Shown here: piece after piece, positions 33,101 through 41,581 of the stretch | How positions within the stretch are numbered: position 1 is the stretch's first letter | Layout: every line of letters begins with the position of its first letter | Position numbers and translations under genes: made by a program | DNA from: Elusimicrobiota bacterium | Lineage (GTDB): Bacteria > Elusimicrobiota > Endomicrobiia > Endomicrobiales > Endomicrobiaceae | Assembly (NCBI GenBank): GCA_017528425.1 | Contig: JAFXOV010000058.1 | Span: forward strand, 1-47,155 | Reading direction: 5' to 3' | DNA: 47,155 nt | Notes under the pieces: model-generated | What the model was told of the DNA's origin: nothing | Database searches by the model: none | The model's input: the letters and a program-made list of their open reading frames with translations, nothing else

Positions 33101-35645
33101 CAATATATTTATTCGGAGAAATTAACTGTTGAGAAGCCGATTTTACACTTGAACCGCTTTCACGTTCAAATCCTTCAGCGCTAAACAATAATCTGTAAGT
33201 TCCCGCTTCATATTTCGAAAAAGATAAATCGTAAGAAACTTCACCTGTCGAAGATGTTTTCTTTGTTTCAAGGTTATCTTGAACAGGTTTTATTTTTACT
33301 TTATTGTCTAAAGAAATATCCGAAAATGTAAAATCTTTATATTCTTCAAAATGAAATTTGTATGGGTATAAAGATACGGATGCTTTTACTTCGTTCCCCT
33401 GTGCGGGAATGCCGTAAAGGTTTTGAAGATTTACTTTACCTGAAAGGCCTTCAAAAGATTGCCAACCTTTATGCGAACCGCCCTCGATAGAGGTTTGTAT
33501 CTTTAATTTATCTTCTTTAAATTCTTCTATTTTAAATTCGCAACTTGAAAGAAATTTCGAGTAATAATCACCTCTTTTCGAAGAGGCGTTATAAACATTT
33601 ATTCTGTAAGTTCCTGTTTTTAATGTAGTTTGCGATTGGAATTCGGATTCATTGAATCCGTCGGATGATGAAGAAACGGTTTTATTAAATACCGTTCTGC
33701 CGTCACAATCTTCAATTTCAATTTTTATCGGAAAGCCTTTAAGAGCAGTTTTATTTTCATTCATTAAAATTACGGAAAACTTTACTTTTTCGCCCGGTTT
33801 ATAAATTCCTCTGTCGGTAAATATATAAGAATCCGCCTGTTTATATCTCATATCTCTTACGGATCTTCCGCTTGTATCGTATTTCGAATATACGATATCT
33901 CTGGCACCTCTGTCTATAGGAATAAAGGCAACATCATTGTTACCTCTTACAACTATGGCTTCAGGATCTTTTTCGTTAACAAAAGCCGAAATATCTTCAA
34001 ATTCGCAAGTACCGTTGGAATCGGTATTTTTAACAACAAGTTCGGTTCCGTTTCTTGCAAGCAGACAAACTCTTGCACCGTCCAAAGGCAAACCGGATGA
34101 AACAGAAACACAGAAAACTTTTATTCTGTTATCGACATCTTTCTTATAGATTATTCCTATATCGGAAATTAAAATAAATTTTTTACGTTTAATTCCGTTA
34201 CCGTATATTTCAACATTGAATAAACCGAGTTTACCGTTATTTATATATTTACTTAAATCTATTGATGAATAATTCACATTTGGACTGCTTACAAGTCTTA
34301 TTCTTTCGGTAAACACTTCGGCAATATCTTTATCTTGAATTCCCGGATCGTAGTAATAACCGTAATCGCTTGCATAATCATCATTATTGTAATAGCCGTA
34401 AAAACTGTTTGTTCTGTAAAAATTTTGAGAAACAAACAAGTTTAGTCTGTCAGGAAAAATTCTTGAAACCGTTACTTCAACACTATCCAACAATCTGGAA
34501 TATATAGTTAAGTTTTTATCTCCGGAAGCCGCCAAAACATTACCGTAACCGATAAACTTCAACTCCGTTTCATAATTTTTTATCGGTTCTATATAAGCTT
34601 TAGTTTCTTTTAAATTGTAATTGCTTTTGCTCTTTACGGTATTTTTTAATTTGATATATAAATATCTGTTATACAAAGGTTTATTATATTTAAGAGCAAC
34701 TATCGTTCCCGCGGCATCCTGCGGCATAGCTTTTACTGTAATTTTTTCGGATTTCTTCAAAGAATCTTCGGCATACTTTAAAGTTTTTTCGTTCCAATTG
34801 ATATTACCGGGCAACAAATATACTTCAACATTTTTTTCCACTTCTTCGGCGGAAACAAAATCACTGAATTCCATAATTATTGCCTGTGCGGCATTTTCAT
34901 CTTTTCCGACAATATCCGTTGTTATTTCGTTCAATTTAAAAAACTCGCTCATTTCCGGAATTACCAACTCTTTTTTCTTATCCAAGACTTTTAACTCCGC
35001 AGTCTGTTTAGTGTCGAGCAATTGTATCGGTTCATAATTTATAAAGCAATATCTTTTATATTGATCGAAAGTAATTTTCGGTTTTACTTCTTTCTTATTA
35101 TAACTTAACACAATTTCCGGTTCTTCAACAGGGAAATCAAATTTTAATACAGCTTTTATGCCGAATAAAGACAAATCTTTTTCACTGTGCCATAAACTAA
35201 AATCTTCTATATTAACATTATTGGGCTTTGTGGAAAAACTTAAATTTAAATTTTTTATTTTTTTCGGATTTTTAAATATTTTTTTGTTTATTGAAACTTT
35301 ATATTTTTTATCTGCAAGCCAATCTTTTTCCGGTGTAAAAACTATTTTTAAAAAGTCGGGTTTATCGTTTTCCAAAATCCATTTTCCTCTTAAATCGGGA
35401 CTTACGGTTATGTAATCGGAGACATTATCCCCTCTTTGAAGAAAAATATCGTCGTTCGGTATATTGTATATATATACCTTATCGGGATTTGACAAAACGC
35501 TGTTATTATCTTCATCCAAAGATATTTTTGTTATCTCGGGCTGAGAAATTTCCAAACTTATTTTATCGCTTTTTTGAGAGAAGTAAAAAAAAGCAAAACT
35601 TGATACACAAATGACACCCAAAATCAATCCGATTATTTTCTTCAT
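30126..35645 (-). CDS. yfhM: Bacterial alpha-2-macroglobulin (YfhM-type), thioester intact
   Basis: A 1839-residue secreted or membrane-anchored protease trap. An N-terminal hydrophobic helix (about 4-22) leads into macroglobulin-like beta-sandwich domains. The thioester motif CTEQ lies at 1404-1407 within HGCTEQ, followed by a helical thioester domain with repeated alpha-hairpins (about 1400-1640). A protease that cuts the bait region would be captured covalently. The helix end lacks a proper lipobox (GVIC has Ile before Cys), unlike the lipidated Escherichia coli form, so the protein is probably anchored by the helix. It has an AAGGAG site and lies before pbpC with a 26-bp gap. Confidence 0.92.
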   Translation of the reverse strand: MKKIIGLILGVICVSSFAFFYFSQKSDKISLEISQPEITKISLDEDNNSVLSNPDKVYIYNIPNDDIFLQRGDNVSDYITVSPDLRGKWILENDKPDFLKIVFTPEKDWLADKKYKVSINKKIFKNPKKIKNLNLSFSTKPNNVNIEDFSLWHSEKDLSLFGIKAVLKFDFPVEEPEIVLSYNKKEVKPKITFDQYKRYCFINYEPIQLLDTKQTAELKVLDKKKELVIPEMSEFFKLNEITTDIVGKDENAAQAIIMEFSDFVSAEEVEKNVEVYLLPGNINWNEKTLKYAEDSLKKSEKITVKAMPQDAAGTIVALKYNKPLYNRYLYIKLKNTVKSKSNYNLKETKAYIEPIKNYETELKFIGYGNVLAASGDKNLTIYSRLLDSVEVTVSRIFPDRLNLFVSQNFYRTNSFYGYYNNDDYASDYGYYYDPGIQDKDIAEVFTERIRLVSSPNVNYSSIDLSKYINNGKLGLFNVEIYGNGIKRKKFILISDIGIIYKKDVDNRIKVFCVSVSSGLPLDGARVCLLARNGTELVVKNTDSNGTCEFEDISAFVNEKDPEAIVVRGNNDVAFIPIDRGARDIVYSKYDTSGRSVRDMRYKQADSYIFTDRGIYKPGEKVKFSVILMNENKTALKGFPIKIEIEDCDGRTVFNKTVSSSSDGFNESEFQSQTTLKTGTYRINVYNASSKRGDYYSKFLSSCEFKIEEFKEDKLKIQTSIEGGSHKGWQSFEGLSGKVNLQNLYGIPAQGNEVKASVSLYPYKFHFEEYKDFTFSDISLDNKVKIKPVQDNLETKKTSSTGEVSYDLSFSKYEAGTYRLLFSAEGFERESGSSVKSASQQLISPNKYIVGYKTLSDLNFIDKNAKAVIKFIAVDNDLKKISLNKLKLKTYNLQYVSVPVKEYNGRYKYHSVKQEKEVSSKNFAISENSTDFSIDTSVSGNYKIEIVDENGTILLSMEYVIAGNSNLGSQLEKNSELFINLRNDIVKRGGELEFNVTAPFTGVGLITIEKDKVYAYKWFNMDTNSKLCKITVPENIDDGAYLNVSVLKAKNSKEVFLNPHSYALKYFKIASDTKKEVKPKITVPELVKPGSELKIEYSTSEPARIILYGVDEGILQVAKYKTPDPLSYFFRKPALDVTSYQTLDLFLPEFSVIKEVYGIGGGTGFDSEAEALLNAGLNPFKRQSLAPVVFWSGIIDSDKTPKKYTYNVPDYFNGRLKIMCVAVGKKTSFGSSEKSVIVRAPIVLSAGAPVVAAPSDIFDVTLKITNSKEDSKAGDFEAVISVSDNLEVSGEKTKTVHVEYGKEDTLTFKVKVLDKLGNAEIKFNVTDKLSDGKAKITSALSIRPASVYATDVTVGGSKTENFEVKNFTNIDTYNEFSDKNIVVSNSPLVVAFGLEKYLEKFPHGCTEQITSQTYSSIALYGLTEENRTIFKRYIEKLAPRQRVDGGFSPWPDYEGVSDYASLYVLQFLTDAQSLGYEVPNVMLKKLLDWARNFIKEPNDKYEADMQAEALYLLARNAIVLTGQISKLEDYFDNNVKNWAGTISGAYIASTYRLLQNEDKAQDIIKKFKVKAEKNDNQVYSDYDSDFVRNLTYVYLVSKHFPEMLNNPEIAKIIQNAMDNIVNKNYNTLSSAKTVLAVAAYSTANKDKDDNIEIFIDGQKTERTQNKLGFMQAAIPAKAKNISVKSNTTGSLGLFYAITQQGFFKDKKQNISKGLQIDKKYFDKDGNETNLVRVGDEIKVKITIKTTDKKYVSNMVVTDLLPGGLSIVPGSLNGTFDSFDIREDRLLIYTSVGSEPKEFSYEAKAVASGSFVLPAVEACHLYDLNRYAVSSESVFKVNPRK

Positions 35646-35723
35646 ATATATGTTCTCCTTTTAATTATTAACTATTTATATGTATGAGTAGTTTATTGAT
35701 ATATATTTTACATTTTTTATACA

Positions 35724-35787
35724 CAAAAAAAACACAGCAACTATGAGAGGTTATTTCCAAAACGGAAATAACCATTGTGTGTTTTTT
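35724..35787. terminator. Bidirectional hairpin terminator
   Basis: GGTTATTTCC (35749-35758) pairs perfectly with GGAAATAACC (35764-35773) across a five-base loop, with outer AACACA/TGTGTT pairing. T-runs lie on both sides (TTTTTT on plus, eight T on minus), so it can stop transcripts from either side. It closes the ATP-grasp transcript on the minus strand, before the alpha-2-macroglobulin gene. Confidence 0.85.
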
Positions 35788-35849
35788 GCATATTGCTTTT
35801 TCTTATTGTGATATGTTGTGATGTACCGGCAGAACCCCAGTACAATGTA

Positions 35850-37103
35850 TTACCAGTTTTCGTAATCGGGTACTCTGTATATCAGCATGTCATGCATGTT
35901 GTCATCATAAAAATGCAAGTTTTTATTAATATCGGTGATTTTTTCCGCGATATCTTTATATGATTTTCCAAACACTTCAATAATAAAAGCAATCGTTCTC
36001 ATATCAACTACATTTAATACCGTGTCACCCTCATTAAAACGATCACATATCAAGATTACATCATCTCTTAAATAAAGCTCCTTTTTTCCCTCAATCTTCG
36101 ATATCTTTCCCGGTAATGCCCATACAACGTAGCCTAGACTCATTTCTTTCTGTTCGTGAGCAATAAAAGAATTGTCGGATACTTTTTCTCCAAGAGCCAA
36201 ATCAACCATCATTTTAAGTTCATTGATTCCTATCAATCTTTCAACTCGTCTCCATATTTTTATACCGTCAAGACGATAACTGAACTCGATATTGTATATC
36301 TGATTATTACGGGTTTTACATTGAAACATACATGCGCCGTTTTCGCATTTCAGATCGGATATAAGTTTTTCATATTTGGAAAAAAGCTGTTCATTAACCA
36401 AGTCCGTGAATGTGCTGAAATTAGCATTGAAACCGAATCGTTTTTGCCCGTCAACCATTATAAATCGATCGAGAGTATAGTGCAGAAATTTCAGTTTTTT
36501 ATTATGAATGTAACATCCTATATAAACGTCATCACCGTCAACATAGTCTTCAACAATAATCTTTTTATTTTCGGAATACTCAAGCGCTTTTTTATATGCC
36601 GTAAAAAGTTCATCTTGATTTGAAACGATCGAAAAACCCTTTTGGGCGCTGGAATCACTCGGTTTAACTATGACCGGATATTGTATTTTTGCAAGATCTT
36701 TCTTGGAAAAATTCTCATCAAGATAATACTCTTTTGGCGTTAACAGTCCTGCCTTCTCGCACTTTTCCTTGTAGAACACTTTATTTCTTGAAGCTTTCCA
36801 CCCGTCATCCGATGCATAAAAAGGAAGCCCCAATTCTTTACAAAGCCGCTTGCATTGCTCCAAACAGAACTCATGATTTCCGGCATAAATATTGGTAATA
36901 CCTTCTTCCATGCATTGCTTTTTCAAAGCTTCGAAATCGGCAACATCGATCATCCAATATTCGTCCGCCAACTTTTTCTCTTTTTTTACTTCGGGAGATG
37001 AAAAATCCGTTACTACTGTATATACATTTTTACTCTTTGCGTATTCAATTGCTTCACCTGTGGAAGTATCTACGCCTAAGAACAGCAGTTTTTTTCTTTC
37101 CAT
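35850..37103 (-). CDS. ATP-grasp protein, copy 2 of a tandem pair
   Basis: A 417-residue ATP-grasp ligase-like protein: an N-terminal Rossmann-like part (about 1-100, LLFLGVDTSTGE), then the central grasp fold with YPVIVKPSDSSAQKG near 145-160 and IIVEDYVDGDD near 187. These enzymes join a carboxylate to an amine or other nucleophile using ATP. The substrate cannot be read. It is about three quarters identical to the preceding 417-residue gene (37149-38402). The copies differ mainly in the middle (about 205-235) and near 320-335, which may mark substrate differences. A GGGAGG site precedes the ATG. Confidence 0.85.
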   Translation of the reverse strand: MERKKLLFLGVDTSTGEAIEYAKSKNVYTVVTDFSSPEVKKEKKLADEYWMIDVADFEALKKQCMEEGITNIYAGNHEFCLEQCKRLCKELGLPFYASDDGWKASRNKVFYKEKCEKAGLLTPKEYYLDENFSKKDLAKIQYPVIVKPSDSSAQKGFSIVSNQDELFTAYKKALEYSENKKIIVEDYVDGDDVYIGCYIHNKKLKFLHYTLDRFIMVDGQKRFGFNANFSTFTDLVNEQLFSKYEKLISDLKCENGACMFQCKTRNNQIYNIEFSYRLDGIKIWRRVERLIGINELKMMVDLALGEKVSDNSFIAHEQKEMSLGYVVWALPGKISKIEGKKELYLRDDVILICDRFNEGDTVLNVVDMRTIAFIIEVFGKSYKDIAEKITDINKNLHFYDDNMHDMLIYRVPDYENW

Positions 37104-37148
37104 ATCTTTTCCTCCCGTAGTTTTCCGGTCAAAAACCTGTATTATATG

Positions 37149-38402
37149 TTACCAATTTTCAAAATCGGGCTCTCTGTGTATTATCATATCATTCATATTT
37201 TCATCATAAAAATGCAATGTTTTATTAATGTAAACAATTTTTTCCATGATGTCTTCATATGTCTTTCCAAACACTTCAATAATCAAAACTATCGCTCTCA
37301 TATCAAGTACATCCAATACTGTATCGCCTTCTTTAAAACGATCAACCAACACACTTATATCGTTTCTTGAATAAAGTTCCTTTTTTCCCTCAATCTTTGA
37401 TATCTTTCCGGGTAATGACCACATAAGCCAACAAATATGCTTTTCTTGTGTTCCGTTCTCAATAAAAGCATTATCGGATACAGTTTCTCCGAGTGCCAAG
37501 TCAACCATCATTTTGAGTTCGTTGATTCCTTTTGTTCTGGCAACTCGTTCCCATATTCTTATACCGTCAAGGCGGTAACCGAACTCGAAAGTGTATATCA
37601 GATTATCACGGCTTGTACATTGAAACATACATACACCGTTTTCACATTTCAAATCGGTTATCAGCTTTTCATATTTGGATAAAAGCTGTTCATCAACTAG
37701 GTTTGTGATTTTGCTAAAATTACTGCTGAAACCAAATCGTTTTTGTCCGTTAACTCTTATAAATTGGGTGACAGTAACGTACAACAGTTTCAGTTTTTTA
37801 TTATGAATGTAACATCCTATATAAACATCAATACCGTCAATATACTCCTCAACGATAATCTTTTTATTTTCGGAATACTCAAGCGCCTTTTTATATGCTG
37901 CAAAAAGTTCATCTTGATTTGAAACTATCGAAAGACCTTTTCGGGCAGTAGAATCACTCGGCTTAACAACAACCGGGTATTGTATCTTTTCCAAATCCTT
38001 CTCGGAAAAATTCTTATCCAAATAATACTGTTTTGGCGTTAATACTCCCGCCTTTTGGCATTTTTCCTTATAGAATCCTTTATCTCTCGAAGCTTTCCAT
38101 CCTTCATCCGATGCATAAAACGGAAATTTCAACTCTTTACAAAGCCGTTTGCATTGATCCAAACAAAACTCATTGGTTCCGGCATAAATGTTGGTAACAC
38201 CTTCTTCCATACATTTATTTTTCAAAGCTTCGAAATCGGCAACATCGATCATCCAGTATTCGTCCGCCAACTTTTTCTCTTTTTTTACTTCGGGAGATGA
38301 AAAATCCGTTACTATTGTATATACATTTTTACTTTTTGCGTATTCGATTGCATCAATTGTGGTACTATCTATTCCCAATAACAGCAGTTTTTTCCTTTCC
38401 AT
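37149..38402 (-). CDS. ATP-grasp protein, copy 1 of a tandem pair
   Basis: A 417-residue ATP-grasp protein of the same length and layout as its neighbour at 35850-37103, with YPVVVKPSDSTARKG near 145-160 and IIVEEYIDGIDVY near 187. The pair arose by duplication; identity is highest in residues 1-200. Genes of this kind sit in surface-polymer loci, where they can add amino acids or other groups to sugars. Its neighbours, a WbqC protein and a glycosyltransferase, fit such a role, but the reaction is unknown. It begins with a GGAGAG site 36 bp behind the WbqC gene. Confidence 0.85.
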   Translation of the reverse strand: MERKKLLLLGIDSTTIDAIEYAKSKNVYTIVTDFSSPEVKKEKKLADEYWMIDVADFEALKNKCMEEGVTNIYAGTNEFCLDQCKRLCKELKFPFYASDEGWKASRDKGFYKEKCQKAGVLTPKQYYLDKNFSEKDLEKIQYPVVVKPSDSTARKGLSIVSNQDELFAAYKKALEYSENKKIIVEEYIDGIDVYIGCYIHNKKLKLLYVTVTQFIRVNGQKRFGFSSNFSKITNLVDEQLLSKYEKLITDLKCENGVCMFQCTSRDNLIYTFEFGYRLDGIRIWERVARTKGINELKMMVDLALGETVSDNAFIENGTQEKHICWLMWSLPGKISKIEGKKELYSRNDISVLVDRFKEGDTVLDVLDMRAIVLIIEVFGKTYEDIMEKIVYINKTLHFYDENMNDMIIHREPDFENW

Positions 38403-38437
38403 ATTATTCTCTCCAAACTTTTTATTAATTCAACAGA

Positions 38438-39139
38438 TCATTCAACACTGTAACGTTTTAAAAGTGCCTGAATATCTTCTTTACTGTTAAACATTAATAC
38501 ATCCAATACAGACAGTGAAGGTATAAACTGACCTTTTCCCTGAGGATATACAATATCCGCATCCATCTTCAAAAAACTCAATTTAATACCGGCATCACTA
38601 AAGAGCTGTTTGTAATACAGTTCTTTCCCCCCGATAGCATTGACATATTCAGTCGTTCCCCTTAACTTGCATATATCAATAATACGTTCCTGTGCCTTTT
38701 TTGTGTGGTCGAGTTTCAATTCTGAAGATGAATATATTTTTGCGGATATTCCCATAAATTCAGCTGTCCTGCGGATTGAATATTCAAGGTATTCTGCCAA
38801 ATTCATTTTTTCACAGTATACCGCATCTTTAAACAGTTCATACACATCTTTAAAATAAGGTGCTTTTCCGTATGCCCGCTTTACTTTCATGAGTAAACTT
38901 TCTTTATCCGAATCCGGCATAAAAATCTCATGTTCATTAATTTTTCTGTTTTGGCTGGCATTTTTAACGGAAAATCCAAAATAAACAGGTGCCCCGTTTA
39001 CCTTGATTCTGTTTCGATTGATCCATCCGCCTTTAATATAGTTGACATCATCGTAGATAATATATTCATCCACACAGTTCATAAGCTGCCAATATCCGAG
39101 ATACGGATAAAAGTAAGGCTGCATTATTCCAAGTTTCAT
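38438..39139 (-). CDS. WbqC-family protein
   Basis: A 233-residue protein of the WbqC family, opening with MKLGIMQPYFYPYLGYWQL, the family signature, and DDVNYIKGGWINRN near residues 30-43. WbqC proteins are found in O-antigen and other surface-polymer loci; the reaction is not well settled. I start at the ATG at 39139 with a GGAG site; upstream non-ATG starts would add six residues. It lies between a glycosyltransferase and the ATP-grasp pair on the same strand. Confidence 0.85.
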   Translation of the reverse strand: MKLGIMQPYFYPYLGYWQLMNCVDEYIIYDDVNYIKGGWINRNRIKVNGAPVYFGFSVKNASQNRKINEHEIFMPDSDKESLLMKVKRAYGKAPYFKDVYELFKDAVYCEKMNLAEYLEYSIRRTAEFMGISAKIYSSSELKLDHTKKAQERIIDICKLRGTTEYVNAIGGKELYYKQLFSDAGIKLSFLKMDADIVYPQGKGQFIPSLSVLDVLMFNSKEDIQALLKRYSVE

Positions 39140-39209
39140 ATTGTCAGGCTCCATCAAATATTGCTGTGCTTTAAACAGTTCTTCAGTAAATTTTCCCCTG
39201 CAGTATATC

Positions 39210-40220
39210 TTAGTACCGTCCCGGGAATAATTTCATTTTTATAATTTGTATAACAGCTTTATATAAAAAACACAGTCTGAAAAGTTCTTTAACGGAAAAC
39301 TCGCGAAATAACAACTTGTAATCTTTTTTTTGAATACAATACTTTAGTATATCTTTTTTTAATGTCAATTCCATTCTATCCAATTCATCATACTCAAACA
39401 TCATTTTACTGTCATACTTTCTGTTTGAAAAAGCAGAAAAAGAACGTAACATTTTCTTTTTTTGAGTAATATGTTTCTTTCTCATTGTAAACAAATCAAT
39501 GTTTTGTTCTTTACCATATATACTGCTTGACCAACTGCCTTGCCTCTGAAACCTGTAATTAGACATGGTCTCATTAATATAATACACATTACCGATATAA
39601 GAAAAATACAGAAGCAGCGGTCTGTCCCACGATAGAGCCGCCAACCTAAACTCAGGAGGATTATATTTATACTCGATATATTTTTCAGCCAAACAAAAAC
39701 AGCTTGAGAGGTGGTAATATCTTGCCTTTTCATAGATATCGAAGAAATTCTCCGACAGCAATTTCCCGGTCGGTACAGTGCATAAAGGATAATGTTTCCC
39801 TATCGGCAAACCTTTTTCATCGACAACCTCAACATCATGCAAACATAAATAGCAATCCGGATTTTTTTCTAATGCCTCACATTGTTTCTTCAGTTTATAC
39901 GGATCTGTCCAGTAATCATCTCCTTCACACATGGCAACATATTTCCCACTAATTAACGGAACTATATATTCCTTCCCGTAATCAATATGCGGGAAATACC
40001 GATGATTTGTTGTTTGATAAACAGGTTTGAAAAGATTTGGATACTTTTTTGTGTATTCACGGATAATGTCCGCTGTTTTATCGGTTGAAGCATCATCATG
40101 AATGATAATCTCAAAAGTTACTCCCTTTTGCATTACAAAACTATCTAAACACTGACGGATGTATTTTTCATGATTGAATGCCAGGCAAAAAACACTCACT
40201 TGAACCTGATTGTTTGTCAA
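39210..40220 (-). CDS. Family 2 glycosyltransferase
   Basis: A 336-residue GT-A fold glycosyltransferase. The N-terminal part has VSVFCLAFNHEKYIRQCL near 8-25, IIHDDASTDKT near 38-48 and a CEGDDYWTD motif near 94-102, where Asp-Asp binds the sugar nucleotide metal. The C-terminal third is basic and helical with few clear features. The start is a TTG at 40220 supported by a strong GGAGG site 7 nt upstream. It is the first gene behind the tRNA-His and probably begins the surface-polymer island. The sugar and acceptor are unknown. Confidence 0.85.
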   Translation of the reverse strand: MTNNQVQVSVFCLAFNHEKYIRQCLDSFVMQKGVTFEIIIHDDASTDKTADIIREYTKKYPNLFKPVYQTTNHRYFPHIDYGKEYIVPLISGKYVAMCEGDDYWTDPYKLKKQCEALEKNPDCYLCLHDVEVVDEKGLPIGKHYPLCTVPTGKLLSENFFDIYEKARYYHLSSCFCLAEKYIEYKYNPPEFRLAALSWDRPLLLYFSYIGNVYYINETMSNYRFQRQGSWSSSIYGKEQNIDLFTMRKKHITQKKKMLRSFSAFSNRKYDSKMMFEYDELDRMELTLKKDILKYCIQKKDYKLLFREFSVKELFRLCFLYKAVIQIIKMKLFPGRY

Positions 40221-40277
40221 CTGTGAGCCTCCGTTTGCAATTGCTGCAATATCTGGAATTCTAACGGACTAGTAAAG

Positions 40278-40352
40278 GGTGGATGACGAGATTTGAACCC
40301 GCGACCTTCGCTTCCACAGAGCGACGCTCTAACCAGCTGAGCTACATCCACC
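40278..40352 (-). tRNA. tRNA-His (anticodon GTG)
   Basis: A complete cloverleaf: acceptor stem with the extra 5' G pairing to C73, the mark of histidine tRNA, D-arm GCTC/GAGC, anticodon stem TCGCT/AGCGA with loop CTGTGGA (anticodon GTG) and a T-arm GCGGG/CTCGT. The CCA end is not encoded. It lies 15 bp behind tRNA-Arg on the same strand. Confidence 0.97.
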
Positions 40353-40367
40353 ATTAAATTAATCGAG

Positions 40368-40441
40368 CGTCTCCGACGTGAGTTGAACACGTAACCTACT
40401 GCTTAGAAGGCAGTTGCTCTATCCAATTGAGCTACGGAGAC
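40368..40441 (-). tRNA. tRNA-Arg (anticodon TCT)
   Basis: A complete cloverleaf: acceptor GTCTCCG/CGGAGAC, D-arm GCTC/GAGC, anticodon stem ACTGC/GCAGT with loop CTTCTAA (anticodon TCT), T-arm ACGTG/CACGT. The CCA end is not encoded. It reads AGA codons, which are common in this AT-rich window. It is first behind the promoter at 40459-40487. Confidence 0.97.
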
Positions 40442-40458
40442 ACTCTTAATAGCTAATG

Positions 40459-40487
40459 ATTATATCAAAAGTACAATTTATAGTCAA
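40459..40487 (-). promoter_or_regulatory. Strong sigma70-type promoter of the tRNA pair
   Basis: On the minus strand TTGACT (40487-40482) is followed after 17 bp by a perfect TATAAT (40464-40459). Transcription would start near 40452, 11 bp before tRNA-Arg. No terminator is visible between tRNA-His and the glycosyltransferase, so this promoter may also drive the genes behind it. Confidence 0.85.
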
Positions 40488-40505
40488 ATTTTTAAACTTT
40501 TTATG

Positions 40506-41579
40506 TTAGATGAAATCCGAAAGGATGGAATTTGAGACAAACAATGCTTTTTGTGTAAATTTAACTCTGTTGTTTTCCACTGCCAACATACCGTTGACAA
40601 CATGCTTATTTAAAACATCTTTACAGTTTTCAAAATATTTTATATTTACCCCTTCGGCAAGTCTTAACCCCAACATTATAGTTTCTTTAATATATAAATC
40701 GTCCGTAATAAATTCTTTATCTATAACAATATTTTTGTTACTCAAAACATTTTCAATATATTTTATTACATTGGTATTATTTTTGTATCTGTATCTTTTA
40801 TAGTAGGAAGAAGCACTTGTACCAAGCCCGATATATTTTTTGTTTTTCCAGTACAGTCTGTTATGTAACGAATACTTTTTTTCTTTAGCCCAGTTTGAGA
40901 TTTCATAATGTTCGAATCCGTTTTCTTTCAAAAACTCACATGCAAATTCGTACATTTTGGCTTGTAAGTCTCCGTTCGGTTCAATCTTTTTCTTATAAAA
41001 GGGAGTGTTCGGTTCAACCGTTAAAGGGTATAAAGATATATGTTGAGAATCCAATTTTAATACTTCTTTCAATGTTTTTTTCCAACTGTTTAAAGTTTGG
41101 TTGGGAATTCCGTACATTAAATCTATATTGATATTATCAAAACCTGTTTCTCTTGCATCATAATATGCTTGTTTAAACTTTTCGTAATTGTGTAATCTTC
41201 CCAAAACGGTTAAACTTTGATCGTATATGCTCTGCAACCCGAAACTTAACCTTGTTACTCTTGCATCAAACAAAAGCTTTAACTTTTCTTTTGTTGTTGA
41301 TTCGGGATTTAATTCTACGGTTATCTCTTTACAATTTGATACATTGAACGTGGAATTTATAACAGATGCCAACTTTATCTGTTGTTTAATGGTTAAAGTC
41401 GACGGTGTTCCCCCGCCGATATAAACAGTGTCTATCCATTCGCCTTTATATTTTTGAGCTTCTTTTTCCAATGCAATTAAATAATTATCTGCCAATTCTT
41501 CAACGTATGGAATTGAAACAAAATCGCAGTAAAAACATTTCTTTTTACAAAACGGTATGTGAATATAGAGTCCAAGCAT
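40506..41579 (-). CDS. hemW: HemW-like radical SAM protein
   Basis: A 357-residue radical SAM protein with the iron-sulphur ligands Cys11, Cys15 and Cys18 in FCKKKCFYCDF, the GGGTPS element near 58 and the HNRLYW motif near 240 that marks the HemW branch. HemW is a heme chaperone related to, but distinct from, oxygen-independent coproporphyrinogen oxidase. The ATG follows the tamB stop by 2 bp. The branch-specific HNxxYW motif argues against a true HemN. Confidence 0.85.
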   Translation of the reverse strand: MLGLYIHIPFCKKKCFYCDFVSIPYVEELADNYLIALEKEAQKYKGEWIDTVYIGGGTPSTLTIKQQIKLASVINSTFNVSNCKEITVELNPESTTKEKLKLLFDARVTRLSFGLQSIYDQSLTVLGRLHNYEKFKQAYYDARETGFDNINIDLMYGIPNQTLNSWKKTLKEVLKLDSQHISLYPLTVEPNTPFYKKKIEPNGDLQAKMYEFACEFLKENGFEHYEISNWAKEKKYSLHNRLYWKNKKYIGLGTSASSYYKRYRYKNNTNVIKYIENVLSNKNIVIDKEFITDDLYIKETIMLGLRLAEGVNIKYFENCKDVLNKHVVNGMLAVENNRVKFTQKALFVSNSILSDFI

Positions 41580-41581
41580 AA

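Noticed and set aside
40278-40352. Possible attachment site made by the tRNA-His 3' end
   Set aside because: I found no second copy of the 3' end at the other edge of the island or elsewhere in the window, and no integrase gene.
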